Shown in pieces: positions 1 to 5,086 of a DNA stretch of 5,086 nt (positions are counted from its first letter, which is position 1; each line of letters opens with the position of its first letter). The DNA is from JBHHYN01 sp046757565 (GTDB lineage: Bacteria; Pseudomonadota; Gammaproteobacteria; Eutrophobiales; Eutrophobiaceae). The stretch spans positions 1 through 5,086 of the forward strand of contig JBHHYN010000167.1 in assembly GCA_046757565.1 (NCBI GenBank), written 5' to 3'. A program made the position numbers and the translations under genes. The notes beneath the pieces were generated by a model that saw nothing but the letters and a program-made list of their open reading frames with translations, ran no database searches and was not told the DNA's origin.

Positions 1-35
1 AACCTTAAACCTTAAACCATGAACCTTAAACCTGT
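1..35. repeat. Heptanucleotide tandem repeat, AACCTTA unit
   Basis: Five consecutive 7-bp units can be read from the first base: AACCTTA, AACCTTA, AACCATG, AACCTTA and a degenerate AACCTGT. The array touches the window edge, so it probably continues to the left. It abuts the glnG stop codon at 35-37. An 11-bp palindrome, CCTGTTACAGG (31-41), straddles that stop. No hairpin-plus-T-tract terminator is visible for the glnLG transcript inside the window, so the end of that operon lies further left. The role is unknown; replication slippage could make the unit number vary. Confidence 0.75.
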
Positions 36-1429
36 TACAGGTCCATGCCCAGTGACTTGATTTTACGCGTCAACGTATTCCGTCCCCAGCCTAACAGTTT
101 TGCCGCATCCTGGCGCCTTCCGCCCGACTGCTTGAGGGCCTCTTTAATCATAATCCGTTCAAATCTTGGCACAGCATCGGATAATAACCTGGTTTCTCCC
201 TGCAACAGGTTCGACTCCACCCATCTGCGGAATTCCGTTTCCCAACCCTCCTTGGAGGACCCAACATTAACCGCCTCTTTCAATTCGGGCGGCAGATCTT
301 CACCATGGATCTCCTTGCCGGGCGCCATCACCGTTACCCAGCGGCAAACGTTTTCCAGTTGCCTGACGTTTCCCGGCCATGAGAATCGATTAAGGAGCGT
401 CTGTGCCTGTGCTGACATCTGTTTCGGTCCGACGGCAAGTTCGTTTGCTGCTTGTTGCAGGAAATAATCCGTCAATGCCGGGATATCACCGGCTCTTTCC
501 CGCAACGGCGGTACATGAACCCGGATCACATTTAACCGGTGGAACAGGTCTTCCCTGAAAGAACCCTTTTTGACCCGCCACCCCAGGTCCTGATGGGTTG
601 CAGTAATAACACGCACATCTACCTTAACCTGTTCATGGCCGCCGACCCGGTAAAATTCACCATCCGCCAGGACGCGCAGCAACCGGCTTTGCAGATCCGC
701 AGGCATGTCTCCTATCTCATCCAGAAACAGGGTGCCGCCATGGGCTTGTTCAAAGCGCCCGGTACGTCTGGCATTCGCCCCCGTGAATGAACCTTTCTCA
801 TGCCCGAATAACTCCGACTCCAGCAATTCCCGGGGGATGGCGGCGGTATTCAAGGCAATGAAAGGGCCACCCGATCTGGGGCTGTGCCGATACAACGCCC
901 TGGCTACCCGTTCCTTACCGGTACCTGATTCTCCGGTGATCAGCACGGTCAAATGGGAGCATGATAATCTGCCGATGGCGCGGAATACCTCCTGCATTGC
1001 CGGTGCGGATCCGATGATTTCGGTATCCGCAGGTTGTCCTGAATATTTAGCTCTGACCTGTTTCTGCTCCACTGCACGCTTGACCAGCGTAATAACTTCA
1101 TCAACATCGAAGGGTTTGGACAGGTATTCAAAGGCCCCACCCTCAAATGACGATACGGTCCGATCCAGATCGGAGTAGGCGGTCATGATGATCACAGGTA
1201 TATCCGGGACCTGTTGTTTAATATTCTCCAGCAGGGAGATCCCGTCCGTACCCGGCATGCGTATATCGGAAATAATGACGTCCGGTGGTCCTTCTGCAAA
1301 TCGGGCCAGCATCTTGTCGGGCTTATCGAAACTCACCACCTCCAGATCCTCTTTCATAAAGGCCTTTTCGAGAACCCAGCGAATGGATTTATCGTCATCC
1401 ACAACCCAGACAGTATGTTGCTTACTCAT
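35..1429 (-). CDS. glnG: Nitrogen regulation response regulator NtrC (NR(I)), sigma-54 activator
   Basis: This 464-residue cytoplasmic protein matches E. coli GlnG/NtrC (469 aa) over its full length. The receiver domain (about 5-120) has the acidic pair D12/D13, phosphoacceptor D55 in SDIRMPG, T83 and K105. The AAA+ domain (about 138-375) has Walker A GESGTGKE (166-173), a GAFTGA-type loop written GSFTGA (213-218), Walker B TLFLDE (233-238), and the conserved LFHRLNVIR and WPGNVRQLEN stretches. A Fis-type helix-turn-helix closes the protein (about 436-461, with GWGRNTLTRKI). By family knowledge, NtrB phosphorylates it, it then forms oligomers on GCAC-N7-GTGC operators, and it drives open-complex formation by sigma-54 polymerase. 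The ATG at 1429 is preferred over an in-frame upstream start at 1486: it has an AGGT ribosome site 6 nt away and it aligns with E. coli NtrC. It overlaps the end of glnL by 8 bp (ATGAGTAA), which implies translational coupling. Confidence 0.97.
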   Translation of the reverse strand: MSKQHTVWVVDDDKSIRWVLEKAFMKEDLEVVSFDKPDKMLARFAEGPPDVIISDIRMPGTDGISLLENIKQQVPDIPVIIMTAYSDLDRTVSSFEGGAFEYLSKPFDVDEVITLVKRAVEQKQVRAKYSGQPADTEIIGSAPAMQEVFRAIGRLSCSHLTVLITGESGTGKERVARALYRHSPRSGGPFIALNTAAIPRELLESELFGHEKGSFTGANARRTGRFEQAHGGTLFLDEIGDMPADLQSRLLRVLADGEFYRVGGHEQVKVDVRVITATHQDLGWRVKKGSFREDLFHRLNVIRVHVPPLRERAGDIPALTDYFLQQAANELAVGPKQMSAQAQTLLNRFSWPGNVRQLENVCRWVTVMAPGKEIHGEDLPPELKEAVNVGSSKEGWETEFRRWVESNLLQGETRLLSDAVPRFERIMIKEALKQSGGRRQDAAKLLGWGRNTLTRKIKSLGMDL

Positions 1430-2495
1430 CGTTTGACCTGATGGGTAACAGGGTTCTGAATACTGTTTTATCGTCGATCCGCTCATACTCGATTAATCCG
1501 CCATGGGACTGAATCAGCGATTGCGCAATAGAAAGTCCAAGCCCGGTCCCTTCTGCGCGGCCTGTTATCAGTGGATAAAAGACCCCGGCTTCGATGCCGC
1601 TGGGGACACCAGGACCATCATCGATAATCTCAATCTGCACTGCCAGCTTGTAGAGCTGCTGCCGGATCGTACATTGGCGCTTGATCCGGGTCTGTATCCA
1701 GATGTGTCCGTCTCCGTTTATCGCCTGCTCTGCATTCCTGAATATATTGAGAACAGCCTGAATTAATTGTTCCCGATCTGCCTCAAAGTCCGGGAGGCTG
1801 GGATCATAATCGCGTTCAAGTTCGATAAGACTATCCGACTCAGCCTGCACCAAGCTTTGTACATACTCGAGGATTTCGTGGATATTGACCAAAGACATGC
1901 TCAGTCTGCTGTTTGGGGTCAGCATCCTATCGATCAATTTCCGCAGGCGATCTGCCTCACTGATTATAATCTGCGTATATTCCGTCAACTCACTGCCGTT
2001 TAACTCCCGCTCCAGGAGCTGTGCTGCCCCACGCAACCCACCCAGTGGATTTTTTATCTCATGGGCCATGCCACGCAGCGATTGTCTGGCCGAATCATGG
2101 ATGACACTGAGGTTCTCTTCGCGCATGACCCGGGCCAACAAATTGGTACCAACCATCTCCACAATCACTTCCAGGCACTGTTCCTTTTCCAGCAGCGGGG
2201 TCACCATGCAATCCACAGTAATGCTCCGGGCGCCGGGGAGTTTGAGTTCAACGCCTCGCTCGGTGAATGGTTGTTTTGTATTCCGGGAACGCTGTAGCGT
2301 CTCAATAAAGTGTGGAGATTGTGGCAAGACCGCGGCGGCTTTAAGCCCGGTAAGTTTACGGGCGCTCATGAATAACAGGTTTTCACCTGCGGTGTTCATG
2401 TAAGTCAGGCACAAATCGCTATCAAACACCAATATTGCCGTAGTGATGTTATCGACGAGTTGATGTGCTTTCGCATCGACATTCAGCATAGCCAT
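1422..2495 (-). CDS. glnL: Nitrogen regulation sensor histidine kinase/phosphatase NtrB (NR(II))
   Basis: This 357-residue soluble kinase has no membrane segment, as in E. coli GlnL (349 aa). An N-terminal PAS-like sensory domain covers about 10-118. The dimerisation/phosphoacceptor domain carries H145 in GMAHEIKNPLGG, followed by LRGAAQLL as in E. coli. The ATPase domain has the N box (N254 in FRNAEQAI), the G1 box DDGPG (292-296) and the G2 box GTGLGL (316-321). By family knowledge it autophosphorylates and phosphorylates NtrC under nitrogen limitation, and PII turns it into an NtrC-P phosphatase. An in-frame TAA at 2499-2501 limits the start to ATG 2495 or ATG 2489. Neither has a recognisable Shine-Dalgarno sequence, because the expected position is taken by an NtrC-type palindrome. 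Its stop lies inside the start of glnG, so the two are co-expressed. Confidence 0.97.
   Translation of the reverse strand: MAMLNVDAKAHQLVDNITTAILVFDSDLCLTYMNTAGENLLFMSARKLTGLKAAAVLPQSPHFIETLQRSRNTKQPFTERGVELKLPGARSITVDCMVTPLLEKEQCLEVIVEMVGTNLLARVMREENLSVIHDSARQSLRGMAHEIKNPLGGLRGAAQLLERELNGSELTEYTQIIISEADRLRKLIDRMLTPNSRLSMSLVNIHEILEYVQSLVQAESDSLIELERDYDPSLPDFEADREQLIQAVLNIFRNAEQAINGDGHIWIQTRIKRQCTIRQQLYKLAVQIEIIDDGPGVPSGIEAGVFYPLITGRAEGTGLGLSIAQSLIQSHGGLIEYERIDDKTVFRTLLPIRSNDE
1436..1440 (-). promoter_or_regulatory. Ribosome binding site of glnG
   Basis: The minus strand reads CAGGT, then 6 nt, then ATG at 1429. The site lies inside the last codons of glnL. It decides the glnG start: the longer reading frame from 1486 adds 19 residues unlike any NtrC N-terminus. 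Confidence 0.7.
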
Positions 2496-2501
2496 ACATT
2501 A

Positions 2502-2520
2502 TTGCACTAAAATAGTGCAA
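2502..2520. promoter_or_regulatory. NtrC operator, perfect palindrome upstream of glnL
   Basis: TTGCACTAAAATAGTGCAA has perfect 8-bp arms around AAA and contains GCAC-N7-GTGC. This matches the known enterobacterial NtrC consensus (GCACYA...TRGTGC). It ends 6 bp before the glnL ATG. In E. coli a comparable site at the glnL promoter lets NtrC repress its own gene, so autoregulation is the simplest reading. In RNA the same bases would form an 8-bp hairpin just ahead of the start codon. Confidence 0.88.
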
Positions 2521-2533
2521 CCACTACCCACAT
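2507..2533 (-). CDS. Possible 8-codon upstream ORF ahead of glnL
   Basis: An ATG at 2533 opens a frame reading MWVVVALF and stops at TAG 2509-2507, inside the NtrC palindrome and 11 nt before the glnL ATG. An AAGGA lies only 3-4 nt before this ATG, which is close for a ribosome site. It is in a different frame from glnL. Since glnL lacks its own Shine-Dalgarno, reinitiation after this mini-ORF could supply ribosomes. A frame this short may be chance. Confidence 0.2.
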   Translation of the reverse strand: MWVVVALF

Positions 2534-2632
2534 GATTCCTTAGCTTATCCATTAAAGATAAAAAATTATTTCAAAGATTCAATAAGATACAAAAAGAATT
2601 CCCGGTCACTATGAGGACAGCCTAACCAGTTA

Positions 2633-2648
2633 CGCAAAAAACAGGCCA
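2633..2648 (-). promoter_or_regulatory. Candidate sigma-54 (RpoN) promoter for glnLG
   Basis: The minus strand reads TGGCCTGTTTTTTGCG. Against the sigma-54 consensus TGGCACG-N4-TTGCW, the invariant -24 GG (2647-2646) and -12 GC (2635-2634) are present with the required 10-bp spacing, and TGGC and TTGC both match fully. Transcription would start near 2622, about 127 nt before the glnL ATG. The NtrC palindrome would then lie around +112, downstream of the start; NtrC enhancers are known to work from a distance and from downstream positions. A weaker GG-N10-GC match lies further upstream in the same gap, around 2710-2730. Confidence 0.5.
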
Positions 2649-2765
2649 GCCACAGGCGCGCATGTGATGCATGCGGAGGGGATGTCGTTAGCCTGAATAG
2701 CACGAAGACAGCGGCAATAACACACCCTACCACCCGCCGTATCTCCACTGCCTAACTGGGCATCA

Positions 2766-3302
2766 TCAGGGCGAAGGGTGCTGTATTGAGTGGCGTAACA
2801 GGTGAAACGTTACGGTCTTTGAACTTGTTTTTATCCGGCCATCTGCGTCTTTCACGGAGGCGCGCAGGCTGTGTGTCCCCCTGTCCAGATTGTTCAGCTT
2901 GGCCGATGTGGACGCTCCTGACGAAACCTCCTTGCCATCCACATAGAGTACCAAGGTGTGCCCATCCTTCAAACCAGGATCGATGGACACTGCAACATCG
3001 ACGCCGCCGTTATTCGCCCTGATCGCGGCATCGTCTTGCGGAGTGGTAATGATAATGCTTTTATACTCTATTGGTAATTTCTCCTGTCCGGGCATGGTTG
3101 GCATGGGTTCCGCCGCCGGCAGCCTGATGATCTGCGTCTCCTGCAATTCTATTTTCTGCGAACCCTTGGTGGGTTTATCGGAGAAAACGGCATTACCGCT
3201 CTCATCCACCGATTTATAAACATCGGCAGAGACCATAGCCCAGCACAAGCAGCATGATATTAATAACAAACAACGCATGGTTTGAGGATAATCCATCATC
3301 AT
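2766..3302 (-). CDS. Secreted DUF4124-domain protein with C-terminal Ig-like region, function unknown
   Basis: The 178-residue product begins with a signal peptide: a hydrophobic core at about 11-25 and a likely cleavage after VSA (24-26), giving a mature protein that starts DVYK. The first mature segment (about 27-52, VYKSVDESGNAVFSDKP) is the short DUF4124 motif seen on many gammaproteobacterial envelope proteins. A Pro-rich linker follows. Residues about 82-170 look like one Ig-type beta sandwich, with an opening TTPQDDAAI, a central LVLYVDGKEV and a late GTHSLRASVKDADGR. That pattern resembles the C-terminal domain of bifunctional penicillin-binding proteins (inference). It probably acts in the periplasm. 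The start is uncertain: ATGs at 3302, 3299, 3296 and 3278 are in frame and none has a clear ribosome site. It lies 41 bp past the glnA terminator. DUF4124 genes are known beside glnA/ntrBC in other gammaproteobacteria, but I know of no assigned role in nitrogen control. Confidence 0.85.
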   Translation of the reverse strand: MMMDYPQTMRCLLLISCCLCWAMVSADVYKSVDESGNAVFSDKPTKGSQKIELQETQIIRLPAAEPMPTMPGQEKLPIEYKSIIITTPQDDAAIRANNGGVDVAVSIDPGLKDGHTLVLYVDGKEVSSGASTSAKLNNLDRGTHSLRASVKDADGRIKTSSKTVTFHLLRHSIQHPSP

Positions 3303-3343
3303 GATCGTCACAAGTTTAGACAGTACGTAGCTGGCCCAGGTTC

Positions 3344-3372
3344 AAAAAAAGCCTCGTCCATGAGGGTTTTTT
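3344..3372 (-). terminator. Rho-independent terminator of glnA
   Basis: On the minus strand an A-run and CCTC pair with GAGG and a T-run across a 6-nt loop, with one C-C mismatch in the stem. The hairpin is followed by seven T residues and starts 16 bp after the glnA stop. The complementary A/T flanks mean it could also work on the other strand. The GC part of the stem is only 4 bp, so some read-through into the DUF4124 gene is plausible. Confidence 0.75.
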
Positions 3373-3388
3373 GCATACAAAACAGCGC

Positions 3389-4798
3389 TTAGAGACTGTA
3401 ATACATATCGAACTCCACTGGATGAGTGGCCATTCTGAAACGGTTGAGTTCTTCCATTTTCAGTTCAAGATAACCATCGATCAGGGCATCGGAAAAGACC
3501 GCGCCGGCTGTCAGGAATGCCCGGTCGCCGTCCAGGGCTTCAAGCGCCTGCTCCAGTGAGGAACAAACCGTCGGAATGTCCTTTTCCTCCTCCGGCGCCA
3601 GATCATAGAGGTCCTTTTCATACGGCTCACCTGGATCGATGTTGTTCTGGATGCCATCGAGCCCCGCCATCATCATGGCGGCAAAAGTGAAATAGGGATT
3701 GCCGCTGGAATCCGGAAAACGCACTTCAATACGCCGCGCCTTCGGATTGGCCACCCAGGGTATTCTGATGGCGGCGGACCGGTTTCTTGCGGAATAGGCC
3801 AGCAACACCGGTGCCTCGAAACCGGGGATGAGGCGTTTATAGCTGTTAGTTCCCGAGTTAGCGAAAGCATTGATGGCCCGGGCATGCCTGAAGATCCCAC
3901 CAATGTAGTGCAGCGCCAGATCCGACAGAGCACCGTATTTGTCCCCGCTAAACAGATTGTTGCCACCCTTGCCCAAAGACTGGTGCACATGCATACCGTT
4001 ACCATTGTCACCGACCAGGGGTTTTGGCATGAATGTGGCCGTCTTGCCATAACCATGAGCGACGTTCTGCACACAGTATTTCAGTATCTGCAGCTCGTCC
4101 GCCTTTCTCACCAGCGTGGCGAATCTGGTGCCGATTTCCGCCTGGCCGGCTGTGGCCACTTCGTGGTGGTGTACCTCCACGGACAAGCCCATCTCTTCCA
4201 GGGCCAGACAAATCCCGGAGCGGATATTTTGCATGGAATCCACCGGTGGCACGGGGAAATAGCCGCCCTTGATGCCGGGCCGGTGTCCAATATTGCCATC
4301 GTCAAACAGTCGATCACTGTTCCAACTGCCCTCTTCCGAGTCGATTTCATAAAAGGCGCCGTTTACATCATCTCCCCAACGCGCTTCATCAAAGATGAAA
4401 AATTCGGGCTCCGGTCCGAAAAATGCCTCATCGGCAATACCGGTGGATTGCAGATAGGCCTCTGCGCGCTTGGCCAGCGAGCGCGGACAACGGTCATAAC
4501 CCTGCATGGTGACGGGTTCCAGCACGTCACAACGGATATTGACGGTTACGTCATCATAGAAGGGATCAATAGTGGCAGTCTCCGTATCCGGCATCAATAC
4601 CATATCGGAATCGTTAATCCCTTTCCAACCGGCGATGGATGATCCATCAAACATCTTGCCGGATTCGAAAAATTCGTCATTCACCATTGACACCGGTATG
4701 GTGACGTGTTGCTCCTTACCCCGGGTATCGGTAAATCGCAAATCGGCAAAACGGACCTCATTATCCTTTAGCAACTGCAGGACTTTTTCTTTAGACAT
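3389..4798 (-). CDS. glnA: Glutamine synthetase type I (GSI-beta), glutamate-ammonia ligase
   Basis: The product is 469 residues, the same length as E. coli GlnA. It makes glutamine from glutamate, ammonia and ATP in the cytoplasm as a dodecamer. The N-terminal beta-grasp domain includes MFDGSSIAGW with D51 (49-58). The catalytic domain shows metal ligands E130 and E132 in GPEPEFFIFD, E213 and E221 in HHEVATAGQAEIG, H270 in NGNGMHVHQS, and E358 in RRIEVRFPD. E328 is in the flap PGFEAP, and NRSAAIRIP (339-347) binds nucleotide and substrate. Y398 in KDLYDLAPEE sits at the adenylylation site of the GSI-beta class, so control by the GlnE adenylyltransferase and PII is expected. The start is ATG 4798, with GGGAG 8 nt upstream. 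Nothing looks truncated or atypical. Confidence 0.99.
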   Translation of the reverse strand: MSKEKVLQLLKDNEVRFADLRFTDTRGKEQHVTIPVSMVNDEFFESGKMFDGSSIAGWKGINDSDMVLMPDTETATIDPFYDDVTVNIRCDVLEPVTMQGYDRCPRSLAKRAEAYLQSTGIADEAFFGPEPEFFIFDEARWGDDVNGAFYEIDSEEGSWNSDRLFDDGNIGHRPGIKGGYFPVPPVDSMQNIRSGICLALEEMGLSVEVHHHEVATAGQAEIGTRFATLVRKADELQILKYCVQNVAHGYGKTATFMPKPLVGDNGNGMHVHQSLGKGGNNLFSGDKYGALSDLALHYIGGIFRHARAINAFANSGTNSYKRLIPGFEAPVLLAYSARNRSAAIRIPWVANPKARRIEVRFPDSSGNPYFTFAAMMMAGLDGIQNNIDPGEPYEKDLYDLAPEEEKDIPTVCSSLEQALEALDGDRAFLTAGAVFSDALIDGYLELKMEELNRFRMATHPVEFDMYYSL

Positions 4799-4806
4799 CG
4801 TATAAA

Positions 4807-4811
4807 CTCCC
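4807..4811 (-). promoter_or_regulatory. Ribosome binding site of glnA
   Basis: GGGAG on the minus strand, 8 nt before the ATG at 4798. It is the strongest Shine-Dalgarno sequence in the window, in contrast to glnL and the DUF4124 gene, which have none. This fits high expression of glutamine synthetase. Confidence 0.8.
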
Positions 4812-4835
4812 GTATGTAATTTAAGAACACTTTGT

Positions 4836-4906
4836 TTAAGTCAGGGTTTTCCTTGGGAGAAGGCAATGTATTAATCTAAGGAAGCTCTGACTTAATCAGA
4901 GATTCC
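4836..4906 (-). promoter_or_regulatory. Inverted repeats in the glnA leader with two competing hairpins
   Basis: Hairpin A: 4880-4890 pairs with 4896-4906, 11 bp with one mismatch and a 5-nt loop. Hairpin B: TTAAGTCAG (4836-4844) is the exact reverse complement of CTGACTTAA (4887-4895), extended by TTCC/GGAA after a small internal loop. Both use bases 4887-4890, so an RNA carrying this leader could fold only one way at a time. Neither is followed by a T-tract, so this is not an ordinary terminator. It could instead be a remnant of a dispersed palindromic repeat. Function is inferred, not shown. Confidence 0.45.
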
Positions 4907-4918
4907 CTAAATCATCTG

Positions 4919-4934
4919 TGCGAGAGCTGTTCCG
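4919..4934 (-). promoter_or_regulatory. Weak sigma-54-like site upstream of glnA
   Basis: The minus strand reads CGGAACAGCTCTCGCA, with GG and GC exactly 10 bp apart. About 8 of 12 consensus positions match, and the -12 part TCGCA resembles the TCGC of E. coli glnAp2. The start would fall near 4908, at the foot of the leader hairpins. No NtrC palindrome is visible upstream of it within the window, which weakens the call. Confidence 0.3.
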
Positions 4935-4972
4935 ACTCCGGGCACCTCCATAATTCTGCAGCATACACATAA

Positions 4973-5009
4973 TATGCCCCTTGAAGAACACGACTCTTCA
5001 AGGGGCATA
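4973..5009. repeat. Perfect 15-bp inverted repeat with a 7-nt loop
   Basis: TATGCCCCTTGAAGA (4973-4987) is exactly mirrored by TCTTCAAGGGGCATA (4995-5009). Such a hairpin could end transcription from a gene to the right of the window, but neither strand has a proper T-run after it; the minus strand continues TTATGTGTATG. The flanks to 5086 contain no gene I can support. Confidence 0.6.
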
Positions 5010-5086
5010 GACAAATTGTATAAAGCAAACGCATTTGGGTCTTCAGCAGAATCTGTGGGTTGATATATAAACAGTAGCCCGTCATT

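Noticed and set aside
1430..1486. N-terminal extension of glnG by 19 residues
   Set aside because: It overlaps glnL deeply, does not align with NtrC proteins, and the internal ATG at 1429 has its own AGGT site.
2546..2574. Sigma-70 promoter TTGAAA upstream of glnL
   Set aside because: No acceptable -10 hexamer lies 16-18 bp downstream; the best TTTAAT is only 12 bp away.
2659..2675. Small inverted repeat CGCATG-TGATG-CATGCG as a terminator of the DUF4124 gene
   Set aside because: It is only 6 bp long, and the nearest T-run is about 18 nt away and belongs to the sigma-54 candidate. Chance is a sufficient explanation.
2566..2748. Minus-strand 60-codon frame with a GTG start between the DUF4124 gene and glnL
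   Set aside because: It has a hydrophobic N-terminus but no recognisable homology and no well-spaced ribosome site. It overlaps the candidate sigma-54 promoter, and the composition looks non-coding.
3225..3278. Lipobox (LISC) in the DUF4124 protein signal region, suggesting a lipoprotein
   Set aside because: The cysteine comes too early in the hydrophobic core, and VSA followed by DVYK fits an ordinary signal peptidase I site much better.
3303..3311. GTG start at 3311 for the DUF4124 protein
   Set aside because: It would add three residues before several ATG codons without a better ribosome site.
3884..4642. Long plus-strand frame of 252 codons opposite glnA
   Set aside because: It lies entirely antisense to a clear, highly conserved glnA. 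Such frames are common opposite GC-balanced conserved genes, and its product shows no domain.
4907..5086. Two minus-strand frames open from the right edge, ending at 4907 and 4912
   Set aside because: Both are short (57-59 codons) with no recognisable protein features, and they overlap a perfect 15-bp inverted repeat. Either could be the tail of an unseen gene, but I cannot support it.

Overview
The window holds the nitrogen-control cluster of a gammaproteobacterium. All four recognisable genes lie on the minus strand and are read from right to left: glnA (glutamine synthetase), a small secreted DUF4124-type protein of unknown function, glnL/ntrB (sensor kinase) and glnG/ntrC (sigma-54 activator). 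Protein sequences and lengths are close to the E. coli versions. A DUF4124 gene between glnA and glnLG is an arrangement I associate with Pseudomonas-like and purple-sulfur or sulfur-oxidising gammaproteobacteria rather than enterics. I cannot name the genus.

Layout from right to left. Positions 4812-5086 are the region upstream of glnA. It has a perfect 15-bp inverted repeat, a weak sigma-54-like site, and inverted repeats that could form alternative hairpins in the glnA leader. I see no NtrC operator there. glnA (3389-4798) is complete and keeps its metal ligands and adenylylation tyrosine. A hairpin with a T-tract ends it at 3344-3372. The DUF4124 gene follows (2766-3302), with a signal peptide and a C-terminal beta-rich, Ig-like region. 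A 270-bp gap (2496-2765) separates it from glnL. This gap carries a good sigma-54 promoter match (2633-2648), a perfect 19-bp NtrC-type palindrome ending 6 bp before the glnL start (2502-2520), and a possible 8-codon upstream ORF. glnL (1422-2495) and glnG (35-1429) overlap by 8 bp. Just past the glnG stop, a heptanucleotide tandem repeat runs to the window edge.

Known roles of these families: NtrB, controlled by PII, phosphorylates NtrC when nitrogen is limiting. NtrC-P activates sigma-54 promoters, and glutamine synthetase is the main product of the regulon. GlnA is also switched off by adenylylation. The sequence suggests that NtrC controls its own operon through the palindrome next to glnL.

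There is no sign of a novel multi-gene system, mobile element or CRISPR array. The most interesting signals are regulatory: the glnL operator/promoter/leader arrangement, the structured glnA leader, and the uncharacterised periplasmic protein inside the cluster.
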